The notes under the pieces are model-generated. The model made no database searches. It saw only the letters and a program-made list of their open reading frames with translations, and was not told the origin of the DNA. A stretch of 64,000 nt of DNA from Paragorgia papillata. Lineage: Eukaryota > Cnidaria > Anthozoa > Scleralcyonacea > Coralliidae. Below, in pieces: positions 29,480-42,049 of the stretch (positions are counted from its first letter, which is position 1; every line of letters starts with the position of its first letter). The position numbers and the translations under genes are program-made. The stretch covers positions 3,296,501 through 3,360,500 of the forward strand of contig JAWNZC010000013.1 in the NCBI GenBank assembly GCA_035771165.1, given 5' to 3'.

Positions 29480-29684
29480 TCAACCAAGAGTTGAATACGC
29501 CAATTCGTAATCTTAACTGCGCATCAAAAGTCGGGATAAAACTTATTTCAATTATTTAAAACATCAGGTTGGAGAATTCAGTATAAATAATTTGCATATG
29601 TAAAAGAAATGCAAATGACCTTAGCCTGATGTTATGGATTGAAATAAGTTTTCCCCGACGCAGTCGCGATTACGAACTCGCTTA
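29480..29684. mobile_element. MITE with ~65-bp imperfect TIRs
   Basis: AATTCGTAATCTTAACTGCG at about 29501 pairs imperfectly with CGCAGTCGCGATTACGAACT near 29659. AAAACTTATTTCAAT and its complement lie inside. Confidence 0.65.
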
Positions 29685-29811
29685 TTGACCATGAAGTGCC
29701 GTAACTGCGACTACGTACGTCGTTGCGCTTGCCCCTTTGCTTCACACGTGCGAACCACGTGCTTCACACGTGCGAACCACATGCTTCATATAGATGCTCT
29801 ATTTTTTAAAG

Positions 29812-30268
29812 TGCTTATAAACCCAAATATGATATTACTGCATATGGATTCTATTTAATGTGTATAGTTGAATGCCAAAATATTTTTTGATTTGAACTTT
29901 TATTTGTTGTTATATTGAGGTTTGTATTTCCAAAATGGTAATGAGGATGACGTCTATGTAGGCATAATTTGCATACGCGGTGTTCCGTTGCAGCAGAAAT
30001 ATTACCCAATTCACATGTTAATGGAATACTTGAATAGTGTATTCTGTATTTTATAATTTTTTTCATTAAAATCTTCAACCCGTTTATCATTATAGAAAAG
30101 AAAACACACACACAAATGCCATTGACGTCATCCTCATTGCCATTTTGGAAATACAAACCTCAATACAACAACAAATAGAAGTTCAAATCAGAAAATATTT
30201 TGGCATTCAACTATTCACTTTATATTGAACCCATATCAGTAATATCTTAATTGAATTTATAGACACTT
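29812..30268. mobile_element. MITE with long (~150 bp) TIRs
   Basis: TAGTTGAATGCCAAAATATT at about 29864 is inverted as AATATTTTGGCATTCAACTA at about 30192-30211. Pairing continues through TTCCAAAATGGTAATGAGGA inside, and more weakly outward to about 29812 and 30268. Confidence 0.85.
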
Positions 30269-30734
30269 TAAGCAAATTAATGTTTTCTCCCTCTCTTTTG
30301 TTCTCCAGAGAAAATTCTTCTTGTCTTCTTCGTTGGTACCTTGGCTGGCCAGAGAAGTTCAAAAGGAGGGCACAGTGCTTGAAAAGGAGCGGCGAAACGT
30401 CCACAAGATATGGCTGATTACGAGGTTCGGTTGTCCCACAGTTATACCACGTTAGGATTCCTCTCCGTATTCGGCTCATTTATCGCAACTCAACTCAGTG
30501 AAACTGAACCACCACGCTATCTTCTGTTGAGCAAGCTAGGACTTGTTGCAAGGCTTTTGTGACCTGAATTACGATGGCTACCAAAACGGCTGTTGGATGG
30601 TGACGTGTGGAGAAACTTCGAAGGACTGGCCTGGATGAAAGAAAGAGTCGCACAATGTTAACCACACGAAGTTAATACAAGTCCAACGTTGGAGAGAAAA
30701 GGTATGAAAACCATACTAGCCATACTTATCATAT

Positions 30735-31062
30735 TCATTAAAAGTTCATGAAGAAAATTCAAAAGAAATGAATATTTAACCCTTTTCGAGTTTTAAGTAA
30801 CAGATAAAGCATGAGCAGTGATCTGTATCTGATTTACAAGGCGAGCTGCAAGCGAGCCGTAGTAAATCAGATACATACAGATCGGCTGCGAATGCTTTAT
30901 CTGTTACTTAACAACTTATCAAATGGACGCATCTAAATAGCCATGTTTTCAAACTGTTTTTCAAGAGTGATTTTAGCTATAAGTAAATTGAGGAAAAAGT
31001 TTATGTAAATCAGGACGAATCTGTATGCGATTTACAGATATTGATACTTGTAATCCGACAAG
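30735..31062. repeat. Dispersed repeat with internal hairpin
   Basis: Related to 27860-28185. AAGTAACAGATAAAGCAT at about 30795 is the complement of ATGCTTTATCTGTTACTT at about 30892-30909, flanking CTGTATCTGATTTAC and its complement. Confidence 0.65.
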
Positions 31063-31338
31063 ATAACTCATCCGTGGTTACGGGTGGTGAGGGTGGTTCA
31101 GGCGAGGCTCAGGTAAGAATTGGGGTTGGTATAGTATATGGCTAGTGTTAGAACCGAGATGGCTTTATTTACCTGAATATTAGGGTTTATTTGTCCTTTT
31201 GTTAATTTTCCAGAGAATCCTTCTTGCACTAAATGTGTATTTAAAAAATATTATACAATCTTGAAACACGGTAAATATTTCGTACGAACTTCCCAGTGCA
31301 TGGGTTGGAAACTATAATATTATTAATATACCCATTTG

Positions 31339-34300
31339 TTAGCTGATACCTTTCAGTCTTTCATTGAGACGGTCTAAGGACTCCAGTAGTCTTTTCTCTT
31401 CCAACGACAATGCGCTCGGCTCTGCAAAAACACAACGGAATTGCCTTTACAATCAGTGGCGTAGCCAGGGTCTTGGCTTTGGGGGGGGCGAGAACCTCGG
31501 TCTCCTGGGGGGTCCGGGGGCATGTCCCCCGGAAAATTTTGGATTTCTAGGGTCTCTGAATCTCTATTTCCTGCATTTTGAGGCAAGTATTTAAGAGTAA
31601 TCTGAAAGCCATAAATTACATAATGTTGTTGAAATCAAACCAGAACATAGAATGATACACGTCAGAATATCTTTAGATTTATTTATAAACAAGTCGTAAA
31701 TGTAAAAACAAGTTGGAGGCATTTTGTATATACCTTAGTATTGTAATTTATAGCATATGCATGCCTGCTAAATATATAACACATTACTATAGTCTACTTA
31801 CTTGGCCTTAAAGCAATGTACCCCCACCCCCCTACAAGTTTCTCAACGGATTTAAACTTTTCACGAGAACGGTCTTGGAGACCATTGGGTTGTGAACAAG
31901 GTTTATTCGCAACAGGCTTGCAACAAGTCTGTGAACATGTTGTAACAATAGCGTTGTCAACCTTGTATATATAGCAACTTGTTACAAACAATACCGCAAC
32001 AAGTTGTTGGAACAACCTGTGACAACCTCATTGATTACAACAACTTGTTGGAAGACTGCGAACAACTTGTTGCAAGGTTGTCTCAACAAACTGGAGCAAG
32101 CAGTGCGAATGAATTCTCATCCAATTGGATGGAAGTTGTAACAAGATTGAAAGCAGATCTTGTGTTACCGTATAACTTGTGCGTTCTTACGTGTTTAGTT
32201 GGCCGTCAATAAAACATACTGAACAACAAAACATGACGAGACGGCAGAAAGCTCAGTATAAATAAAGTTTGAGAGGGGTTAAACATCACAACAGTATATT
32301 AAACAAATATAGGCGACACCCCGGGTCAAAAATAGATATAAGTACACCTCATGGGCAAAGCACACATGGTCATTTATCGCTGTGACAGCTGATCTACGAC
32401 TTCCCGATATGGAATATGTTCAGTACTTTTTTCCTCTTACCTTTTCTATAGTTCATTATGATAGGTTGATGCAGCGCTTGTTGAGGCCTCCTTTGAATTT
32501 CGCTTTCGTTGTTTCGAGTTTGAAGGTCAGCGGATGCTTGCATGACGGCTTGAAACTCGGCATACGATAAGTGAGGTCGCAGTTTGGGTTCTTCTATACA
32601 ATGGAAACAAATAGCTTATGTTAGACCATTTTACGTGTTGCAGTCAAAAGTCACCGGACGTAATAATTTAAAAGATGTCCGAAAACCGTTTGCTTCCCCG
32701 CCTACATACGCTAAACGGTCAAGGTGACAGGGCTTTCAGAATTATTTCAAGTACTGTAGGCGGTTGCGATGAGAAAGTAGGCGGCTGTAAGGTGAACGGG
32801 GAGTTTTTATCTTTAAACTACAACTAAAACCATTCTAATACATTGTAATAAAGAACAACTACTCAGACATTTTATTATACCGGATTTTATCAAATTTTAC
32901 AAATTTTCAGTCTTGTATAGAAAAGTGATATTTAGCTAGTTCAGTGTCACTGTCACTGAACACTGCCACATTGACCACATGCTAACATTCAGTAATCAAA
33001 TTATTAATCATCAAAAAACCAGTCTTGGGCCGAGAACCATAACGGATACATTTCGATAGGATTACTCGAAGTACTCGTTTTTCCCGAAACAATTCAAGTT
33101 AGACGAAGTCAATATTTTTGTACGAATACAAACATTGATTGTTTTCAAAAAAGGAATAAAAATAGACAAGGTTGAGTAAATAATAACTTTATTTTGATGC
33201 TTAATTAAAGTAGAGAGAAGGTGCAGAGCAGATATTTTGATACCTGAAAGAAAAGTAGCCGGCGGTATACCTCATGGCAACCGCCGGAGCTGCGCCGGCC
33301 GCCGCCTTATTTTGAAAGCCCTGAGGTGAATCAACCGAAAATTTAAAAAAAATGTAGAAATTTGATAAAATTACATTGCGCACGACAGTGGTCAATGATT
33401 TCAAGTCGTTATCCACAAAATAATTTTAAGTCCTGCTGGTCCTGTCCAAAAATCGACCGAACAAAGATGGCGGTATTTGGTGGAATAGGTCACTTTTTTC
33501 TCATGGTAATAACCGCTGATCTCATTCTCACCTTTATCTTGTATTTGACTGTGGGCTCAATCGCGCTGACAAGATCTTTTTTTGAAGATCTTTTTTTCTT
33601 ACATCCGAATCCTGGTCCATTCAGTTCAGCGGTTACTACTATGGGGGAAATGACTCAAATATCCGCGACCTTTGTATCAATCATTCTCTTTCAGTCATTG
33701 TGAAACAAAAGTAGCGTGCTGCGTAGGCAGTGTTGAAACAACAAGGTTAGATATAGTAAGGTTAGATATACTGCCGAAACAGAGAAACGTTTCTCTCTGA
33801 CGAAGGGACCTTCGCTCGAAACGTTAGACACCTACGTTCTCTGTTTCGGCAGTATATCTAACCTTACCATATTTCGATTGTTCTTTCAGGCATTGCATGA
33901 TATATGCGAGATCCGCAGTGCGGTTATATATAGATCGTTTGCACATGACGTCACGTCCGCCATCTTGGTTGATTTTTCCGATCGCAAACACTGTTGACCA
34001 ACCGCTGACCGCCATGTCTGTTTTGGCAAGGGTACTCGAAATTAACAGGAAATCAACCAAGATGGCGTTCGATGATGTCACGTGATCACAAACGATCTAT
34101 GGGTCTGTATGTGATACCCGTAATAAAGGTCCAATCAGACAAACCTGCTTTTACTGTGTTGGATTTCTGTGGTCCACTCGCACTTGCCACCGGACCACGT
34201 CGGGCTTGAAAAGACTGTGGATTTATAGGAGGTCTAGAGGATTGCTGAGTTCGGGGTAATCTCCTTTCCGTTTTGTGTTTTCGATGTTCAAGCAACGATC

Positions 34301-37300
34301 CCTTCCTTACTGGTAAAGAAGCCGTACTATCACTTGATCCTTTTCGCTCGAAACCATCAAGCGAGTTCTGCCGACGAAAAGCAACCCTACCGCCGACCGT
34401 AGCCTGACGAGGCTCGCTTCCAGTCGAGTTGAGCCCGAATGCGTTCGTTACAGTCCTCGGCTTTGGCCCCCATCTGTTATTGTCTATTAAATAATGATTT
34501 CCAACCAGCGGTCCACTTTCCGACCTCGAGTGCCTGATATTATTTACAATAGAATCTGATGCGGCTTTGTGTGATTGCTCGTGTTTCAAACACGTTCTAA
34601 CGGTCTCCCAAAGCGTATTTATTTCCTCGTCTGTGGGAGTTTTGTCTAGAAATTCAAGTCCCTCTCTGTTCCTGCGTTGTTTCCTCTCAAACGTGCTCGT
34701 CCAGGGGGGTTCGCGATGCGAATAATACTCTAAGGGCGGCCGAGTTTCTGAATTTGGGTCTCCTTTGTCAGGCAAACGGCTACTAGTGTCCTGGGAAGGA
34801 GAATGGTTTTGATTGTAAGTTAGATTTGGATTTGATGTTGCATAGTCTTGGTTATCGTTAGTTGCATATTGAATGTTAATCGCACTATTAGCTTGTTTTC
34901 TAACCCCTGACGCAGATTCCCCTGTAGGCTTATGAAGTCTCTTCGTCGCCGAATTCAATCTTTTGTTACCCTCCTTTGCCTTTGGTCCATTCGGGCTCTT
35001 CTTTTTCGCAGGTTTCCGGCCTTGGTAGGAAACCGTCGGCTTACGACGGTTTTTGTAGTTGGCAGACGGCACAGAACCCTGTTCACTGTATGTCCCTGAA
35101 GCATTTTCCTGAACGGGGAACATACTTATCCTCTCGATATCTTCTTGAACGCTTTTGAGTAGATCTTCGGCAGAGTTCCCTTTTCGTGTTGCGGTTGATA
35201 TCCGACCTTCTTGAACATTCTTGATGGCCGACCCGTTCGAAGCAGGGCTTCTTGCTTTCGGTTGCAAAGCTGGATTTTGTCCATTCGTTAACGGTCCCTT
35301 GTTGGTTGTGCTAGTTACCATACGCGACTTGGGTGATGTCTTGGAAGAATTGTTCCCTCCCATCCCACCTTGTCCCTGTATGCCCCTACTCTTCCTTGGT
35401 CCATACTCGTATTCTTGTTTTAAATACATATCGCTTTCGTAACCATTGCGACTTGTTGCATCACTACCATTTGGGATAACACCAGTTGTCCCATTGTGTC
35501 CTTGTACTTCCCTAATGTTCCTTGCACCATATCCGTATCCTTGTTTATACCCATTGCCTTCATAGCCATTGTGTTTTATTTCCTCATTGCCATTTGGAAC
35601 ACCAGTTATCCCATTGCGACTCTGTATTCCCCCATTGTCCCTTACCCCATACTTGTATCCTTGCTTGTACATATCGCTATCATAGCCATTGCGTTTTGCC
35701 GTATCAGACGCACTTGGAAGGACACCAGTTGTCCCATTGTGCCCCTGTATCCCACTAATGTTCCTCGTACCATATTCGTTCCCTTGGTTATAAACGTCGG
35801 TTTTATAGCCATTAAGTTTTGCCGTCTCACTGGCATTTGGAACAACATTACCAGTACAATGATGACCGTTATGGAGCACACCATTCGTGGTATAACTCTG
35901 CTTAACTCCTTCGGCGCGTTGCCTTGAGTTACTGAGCCCAGTCCTTGACTTCAAATCATCATGCGTGTTATTGGTCGCTCGGAGTAAAGCTTTGGACAAG
36001 AAATCCTTTTTAGTGACGGGAATGAGTGGTGTTTCAGGCAAAGCCTCTACGTCTTCCGTTCCACGCATGCGTGATTCCACACTTGGAGTGTGAGTCGGTT
36101 CTGTACTCGACTGTGATTGGCTGGTCGTGTTTCCATAGCTCATCTCAAGACTGTCTTTTAACATGGAGCCATTAATGGACGAGAATGGTACTCTAGTCTC
36201 TACCTTCTTTCCATCCACTCCGGTGCTTTGGCGCTCGGGATGAAACCTGTTTATTTCTCCATGAATCTGAACACCGCGTCCTAAGTTTTGTGCGCTTAGT
36301 TTCTCTCCATTCCCTGCAGTGTTTACCGTTTCGCGCGTATTATCTCGAATAGTATTCCCTGAAGTGACTGGTGATTTCCTAACAGCCATTTGGTAAGCAT
36401 AGCTATTCCGTTCCCCCTCAACATCCCGAGGTACACAATGTTGACCTCGTTGTAAACTATCTGAATTGCGAACCTGAGTAGTAGCCAAGTTTAATATCTC
36501 GTTCACAGAATCGGTTTCTCCATTCGTTAGACCACCGTTGGTGATCGAATAGCCCGTGACACAACCAGGTGTAACATCCGCTGTACTAACAGTATACTTA
36601 TTCACCACGGTCGTAGACCGTGTAGAGATTTCGGGAGGATACCTCGATACAGGAGTATCCTGCAAACATTTTGGTGCCACTACATTACCGTTGCTGTCCA
36701 AATATTTTGGTAATTCAATTCCTGGAGTTTCATTGTCGACTCTTTCGTCACTGCTTCCCTGTTCCATAATTTCGAAATACGAGTTTTGTTTTTCAATACC
36801 AAACGCATCGGAAACGTCATTTGTGACGTCTGGTTTCTTTTTCAACGTTCCGACAAAACCATCGCTAAAAATGACGCTTTCGTTAAACGTCACCCGACTT
36901 CCGCTTTTTATTTTCCCTGCTTTTCTTATTATACCCTCCAGTGGGTTTTCCATGACGGCCAGCACGGGTCCTACGCCCGCAGGTTTCAAAACCTCGTCAG
37001 GCACTTCGTCCAGGCTGTCCAGGCTGGATAAGCTCCCGGAAGGCGAGTTTCGACGTATAGTCGTGGGCAAAACTCCTTCAGTGATGTCCTTTGTCCCGTC
37101 GCCGAATGCTAACCTCGGTTGAGTTCTGCCAACAACTTCGCTACGAAGCTTTTCGTGATCGATGATCTGTTGTTCCAGTGTTACATTTGTACCCTCGGTA
37201 CTACCAGCACTATCGTTAGTACTGTAGTACGGTACCGGGGATTGTCCCTCGGATGGTGAACCCGCACGAACGTCGTCGGTTCGTACTGGGGTGTAGTCGT

Positions 37301-38425
37301 AGTCACGTGTTAGTAAGTGATCGTGGGTTTCTCCGCTGGACAGTCGTTCGATCACGTCAGCACGGTCGGCGTGCAGCATGGCCAAGACTTCTTCGACCGA
37401 GGGATAGTATGGTTGTCCATTGACTTCGCTCTTTGTGTGCTTTGTGACTAACCCTGGCTCGTGTTTCACTGTAAAAGATAATCGTTCATAAGCAACTATT
37501 GGATGAGAATGATATGCTAGATGTTATCTGATAAAACCTCAAGGCTGAGGCAGATAGCTTTCACCGAAATCTGCATAATTCTTTATACCACACCACACAC
37601 TATACTATACTATACTATACCATACCACACCACACCACACCACACCACACCACACCACACCACACCACACCACACCACACCACACCACACCACACCACAC
37701 CACACCACACCACACCACACCACACACACCACACCACACCACACTACACTACACTACACTACACTACACTACACTACACTACACTACACTACACTACACT
37801 ACACTACACTACACTACACTACACTACACTATACTATACCATACTATACGAGCCAGTTCCATCAAGGGGTGAGCGCCATTGCGTTATCACTATCTAAATA
37901 CTATCATATGTTAACCTACACTCAATATAGTCGCTTTATTTTTTTATCCATGTAAAATGCTAGATAAAATGAGTTTATCTGATGTAAATGTGCTCTTTTC
38001 AATGGAATCGTGGCTTTTTTCATTCCTTACCTTTTTTGTTTGCTTTGGAACGGTCCAGATAATGATTAGTAGTTTTCTTACGGCTTCTTACAAAATTCGC
38101 TCGTTGAAACTTCTCGGTAGCTTCTTGAATCCGTTTTTTGCGTTGTGCCAAGATCTCTCGTCGCTTCCTCTCTTCTTCTGCTTCATAATCTTTCCGCCTT
38201 TGTTCCAAAGCCCTGACAAGTAAAATAAATAGAATTTGATGAAAACTGATTTTCGACGTCCAAATCGCTGAAAATCTTTAATTTATATTTGTTCTTCGTT
38301 ACCTCCTTCTTCTGTTTGTATCTCTGGATAGCTCTTTGTTTTTTTCAAGCTTTACATTAAATTTTTGTCTTTCCTCATCTCGAATGTTCTCCACCGTCTC
38401 TTGGTGAGCTGCTCTGTATTTTGCA
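31339..38425 (-). CDS. CEP126: CEP126-like centrosomal/ciliary protein (5' end not found)
   Basis: Minus-strand exons: 38303-38425, 38031-38212, 34145-37468, 32441-32593, 31339-31421. All phases match. The 3324-nt exon is unusually long, and its apparent C-terminus past 34145 is intron read-through. The N-terminal coiled coil reads LEKNKELSRDTNRRR, ALEQRRKDYEAEEERKRREI, then EATEKFQRANF, as in CEP126. The last exon reads SALSLEEKRLLESLDRLNER, matching the CEP126 C-terminus, then GIS and a stop at 31339; a donor-like GTATCA there could lead to one more exon. The long exon is low-complexity, Ser/Asn/Gly-rich, with four ~41-residue repeats around 35370-35860. About 1290 residues are seen (human ~1117). 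CEP126 acts at the centrosome and cilium base (family knowledge). The upstream exon with the ATG was not identified. Confidence 0.82.
31441..31890. mobile_element. Dispersed element 'GTGGCGTAGCCAGGG', copy 1
   Basis: It starts AGTGGCGTAGCCAGGG with a G-run, and continues to AGTTGGAGGCATTTTGTATA and CGGATTTAAACTTTTCACGA. The same order of blocks is found in reverse-ended form at 59218-59475. It lies between the last two CEP126 exons found. Confidence 0.65.
31860..32110. repeat. AACAAGTTGTT-type palindrome cluster
   Basis: Short CAACAAGTTGTTG-like palindromes recur, similar in style to the elements at 2706-3413 and 61985-62450 but without the ACGCGT ends. Confidence 0.5.
33749..33868 (+). ncRNA. 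Hammerhead ribozyme-like motif 3 within a palindrome
   Basis: The core CTGACGA is at 33797-33803, GAAA at 33818-33821, then CGTT. The NUH triplet is GUU, followed by AGA, which pairs with TCT just before the core. An outer helix, CTGCCGAAACAGAGAA (about 33770) with TTCTCTGTTTCGGCAG (about 33837-33852), extends stem I. Stem II (GGG...CUC) is weak, and stem III is only ACGU. It lies in a CEP126 intron on the opposite strand. A degenerate or dimer-dependent hammerhead of retroelement origin is my reading. Confidence 0.5.
33930..34106. mobile_element. MITE (ATAGATCGTTTG ends) in CEP126 intron
   Basis: ATAGATCGTTTGCACATGAC (33932) is inverted as GTGATCACAAACGATCTAT at 34083-34101. GCCATCTTGGTTGATTT and its complement lie inside. 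It abuts the donor of the long CEP126 exon (34145). Related fragment: 7490-7670. Confidence 0.8.
35370..35860 (-). repeat. In-frame ~123-bp coding repeats in the long CEP126 exon
   Basis: Four tandem units of about 41 residues share NGY, a YKQGYxYG-like core, a GIQGHNGTTGV-like core and an S/N-D/E-rich spacer. The fourth is shorter. Repeats are in frame, so they expand the protein without breaking it. Confidence 0.8.
37590..37855. repeat. (CCACA)n and (CTACA)n microsatellite
   Basis: A pure CCACA array at about 37621-37740 is followed by CTACA at about 37741-37830, with CTATA at both ends. It is in a CEP126 intron. The 144-codon frame of His-Thr-Pro repeats is an artefact. Confidence 0.95.
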
Positions 38426-38639
38426 CTAACATAAAGTCAAGGAGTTGTTTAATTTAACAATAATCAAAGGGTTTGACGGAGATTTGAAGATTTTTATACT
38501 GAGGCATTAAACGACAGAAATGGGTTAATCAGAAACATGAAGTGACAGTACGTTGGTACGTATACATATAGTATATGTGGTAGGTGAAATGTAAAACATT
38601 TGTATTGTTCGTCAAGCTCAAATACTCACAACTTGATTC

Positions 38640-38727
38640 TGAGCCCAAGACAGGGATCGACCTGTAACGTTCAAATGACCGGTTAGACGCTCTAACTATT
38701 CAGCTACTGAGGCTCGGATGGAGAGTT
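38640..38727 (-). mobile_element. tRNA-like SINE head
   Basis: On the minus strand, GAGCCTCAGTAGCTGAATAG begins a box A-like region, and GTTACAGGTCGATCCC is a box B-like arm. The related plus-strand copy is at about 40055-40125. It is a degraded tRNA-derived sequence, not a tRNA gene. Confidence 0.55.
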
Positions 38728-38739
38728 AAACTTGCAAAT

Positions 38740-39192
38740 TCACAGTTATATATATATAGGAAGCATATATATATATTTATACAATACCCTTGCTGCTATG
38801 CGTGTTTTCATTGGTTGTTGGCCATGATCTATTAGAGGACAGACGCATGGTCACGTCAGATCACGTCAGCTGACTTGCTTTTTTCTTTCTTCATGCCCCA
38901 AAACCCGACAGGGTTTTTTTAAAAACCTTTTAAGTTTTTGTATTGTATAAAACAAATAGATTCCATTTTTTTGTTGTCTGTTCAGTTATAGATGCACATA
39001 AGACGTCACAACGTGGTAAGAACATCAGTGACCCACTCGACTGCGTCTCGTGGGCCACTTTTTTGTTCTTACCACGTTGTGACGTCATCTGTGCATCTAT
39101 AACTGAACAGACAACGGCAAAATGGAATCTATTTGTTAAATATATATATATATAGGAAGCATATATATATATAATATATATGCTTCCTAAGC
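38740..39192. mobile_element. MITE family G, copy 1 (TATATATATAGGAAGC ends)
   Basis: AAACAAATAGATTCCATTTT at about 38950 is the complement of AAAATGGAATCTATTTGTTA at about 39118. The long arms carry GTTCAGTTATAGATGCAC and ACAACGTGGTAAGAACA. The preceding block (ATACAATACCCTTGCTGCTA) is shared with copy 2 at 60625-60980. Confidence 0.8.
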
Positions 39193-39446
39193 GATAGTGT
39201 AGTGAGGTTCAGATCACACTTCCGCTACCGCTACCGTAAATGTGGTTAAGCTGTTGTAATGTTCGTTTTTTCGTTCTGTAGTCGTAGTTGGTTTTAATCC
39301 TAGTACCGTAAAACGCTTTCTTTTTGCACTAGGTTTGAGACCTGCGACCATTACTGAACGTAAAAACAATATTTGACATGCTTAATTATATTTACGGTAG
39401 TGGTAGCGGTAGTGGAAGTGTGATCTGAACCTCGCTAATGATTGCG
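39188..39446. mobile_element. MITE with GAGGTTCAGATCACACTTCC ends
   Basis: GAGGTTCAGATCACACTTCC (39204) and GGAAGTGTGATCTGAACCTC (about 39414-39433) are exact inverted repeats. GCTACCGCTACCGTAAAT and its complement follow inside. Confidence 0.85.
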
Positions 39447-39597
39447 TATGCGATGTAGTAAAGTGATATGCGAGTATAGTACAGTACGTATACATTGATA
39501 TATTAAAAGTACTACTCATAATATCACTTTACTACATGGCATATATCAAACGGTACCGCTTAGGAAGCATGCATATGACTATGAACTTCCAACCTTA

Positions 39598-40040
39598 AGG
39601 CCTGGCCAAACGCTTTCAACATTTCATTCAACATCGTTCAACATTGTTGAATTCAACATGTTGAAAGCGTTTGGCCACCCCTGTTGAATGATGTTGAACG
39701 TTGTTGAATGGTGTTGAATGATGTTGAACGAAATTTGAACATGTTCAAATTTTCGTTCAACACGCGTTCAACTTTTCTATTGTTCTCAAAATATTGAAAG
39801 GTGTTAAACGCATTTGGCCACATTTCATTCAACTTTGTTGAACAGAGACATGCGCCATGCAGGATATTGTCGATTCCAGCTTTTGTGGTCGCCCGAGTTC
39901 AATTAATTGTCATTCATGAATGTTGAACGATGTTGAATTCATTTGGCCACTCGTGCTTTCAACGTTATTGATATTCAACATCGTTCAACAATGTTGAATG
40001 ATGTTGAATGCGATGTTGAAAGCGTTTGGCCAGGCCTTTA
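39598..40040. mobile_element. MITE family H, copy 1 (AAGGCCTGGCCAAACGCTTT ends)
   Basis: AAGGCCTGGCCAAACGCTTT and its complement form the ends, and the body is rich in GTTCAACATT/AATGTTGAAC. The second copy is at 46576-47022. TTA lies at each border, a possible 3-bp target duplication. Confidence 0.85.
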
Positions 40041-40054
40041 GCTCTTCATCCGAG

Positions 40055-40130
40055 CTTCAGTAGCTCAATGGATAGTGTCTAATCGGTCATTAGAAGGTTG
40101 CAGGCTCGATCCCGGGGGCTCAGAAACATG
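40055..40130 (+). mobile_element. tRNA-like SINE head
   Basis: TCAGTAGCTCAATGGATAG (box A-like) and GGTTGCAGGCTCGATCCC (box B-like) are spaced as in a tRNA, but the acceptor stem does not close cleanly. It is related to 38640-38727. Confidence 0.55.
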
Positions 40131-40574
40131 TTCTGACTACTTGAGCTCGACGAACGCCGGTCTGTCCAAACGTCTATACGTCTACCAAAACGTCTGTTAC
40201 CAAAACATAAACACTGAATGGACTACTCTCTACTAGCTTCACTCCCATTTAATATATAGTCCGTTTCAGCTTGCTTTTGAAATCCGAAACGTATAATTGA
40301 AATGAACATTCCGAACTTACGTTGCAATGTTCAGAACTACATTGCGAGGTAGATACAAATTTAAGTCGGCAATTTGTTTCTGTTTAACCAAGTATCTATT
40401 ATTCTTCATTTCCATCAAACACTATACAACAAATAATCTTCTACTCCGTGATTTCGCCAAAGGAATTCAATTCAAAGCTTATTAAATTCGAACTTCACAA
40501 TGAACTTCCGTACCTAGTTCCCAAACTTTCACTGACAAATGTTGACAAACGAATTTCAAAAGCAAGCTGAAACT

Positions 40575-40787
40575 GACTATAAAGCCCTAATCAAACGAGA
40601 ACGCAAGTCATCGCAAGTTGGCAGTCAGAATTTCTGTGGCGGTCGTTTGAACACCCAAATTAACAAAATAAAGGTTTCATGTCACGGTACATGATATTTT
40701 CGGGAAACTATTCAGAGCGGCTGGCTGAGATAGCGTGACTGCCAATTTGCGATGACTTGCGTTCTCGTTTGATTAGGGCTTAAAAGT
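40575..40787. mobile_element. MITE family D, copy 3 (inverted)
   Basis: Ends AAGCCCTAATCAAACGAGAA (about 40582) and TTCTCGTTTGATTAGGGCTT. The interior matches 24354-24582 in reverse. It lies between CEP126 and PDE10A. Confidence 0.85.
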
Positions 40788-42049
40788 TGATATTCTTACC
40801 GGTACTGGTTAGTGGTGTTAAAACATTACAGTTGGAGTCGACTCCTTTACAGATATCTATGGTAATATTAAAACACACGTACTATTTCTCAGATATATGT
40901 ACGAGTATATTCACGGAAGACAACGTCATTTGCAATGTATGGTACTCAGCATAATTTCTCGTTTCAATGACTAACTACAAATCACATGAAACGATAACTT
41001 TTAAATTATTTAAACAACCAGAAACCACAACGTAAACACGACAACTAGTTTCATTTCTCAATTTTTGTCTTTCCGTCATACAGGAACTTTTAATAAATAT
41101 CTTGCATGTTAAAACAAAAACTGGCCAAAGTTTGGTAAAGCTGTTTAACTTGGAAAATCTGTATTCTCTGAGCTCAACAGGTTTGGTTAAAAATGTGAAT
41201 GTGGTGCTTGAGGTTTGGTTAGCAACATTGTTGGTTATGAAGTGATGGAGGCAACACCGCTGCCAAACGTTTGCGTATGCGTGAATTTGCTAGAGTAAAC
41301 ATTGCAAGAGAAGTGGGAACTAGCCGTGGCGACAACAAACAGGCAGTAAAGACTAAGTAAGACTCGACTATTCATTTGTGTTTTAAAAAAAGGGTAATGA
41401 AAATTACAAAGGGGTAATTTCAGAATATGTTACAATATTGACAAAGAAGCCATGCGCAAATTACCTACCTTATCTTTTTAGTAGTATGCTTATAATTTTA
41501 ACTTTTGTGTCAGACTCTCGGACCAGTCCAAATATTTCAGTGTTTTCCCGCTCTTTTTTTGAGGTGTGAGTTCGGACGTTGTGCATGCGCAAAACGTTTT
41601 GGCAGTGGTGTTTGGCATTGTTCAAGTTTTATCACCATGGTAACATATTAGTTTCCAGGCCTCTTAATTTCTAAAGTTGTATAACAATACTGTTCTAAAT
41701 ATTTCTTACACCAAATATGTACATATGTAATGCTAGTATCATTTTACTATCCTAAGTCAATGGGTTTTCAATAAACATGATATTCCAATTTAATCCATTG
41801 CTGCCTAGGATGTCTGAGGGTTCTCCCTTTGATGAGTCAAATTATCTGGTGTTAGGCAGAGTATGAAAAATAAAGGGACCATTTTTGGCTGGTTCAGGCA
41901 GGAATGTGTTTAAATCACTTGTTAACCCATTGCTGTGTTGGTTTTGTTTTAGTTTTGTAATAAATGGGATGGATGATCTGTGGTAAACAAGATAAAATGG
42001 GTTGAAACTAATCTAAAAATTTAAAACTAAATTTTCAGTCACTGCAGTA

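Noticed and set aside
34086..34144. C-terminal extension of the long CEP126 exon to the stop at 34086
   Set aside because: A donor CAG|GTTTGT at 34145/34144 joins in phase to the strong exon 32441-32593 (EPKLRPHLSYAEFQ), so the extension is intron.
41265..41362. Basic ~33-codon plus-strand stretch (AAKRLRMREFARVN...)
   Set aside because: Protein-like in composition but short, preceded by a stop and without clear splice sites or a recognised domain.
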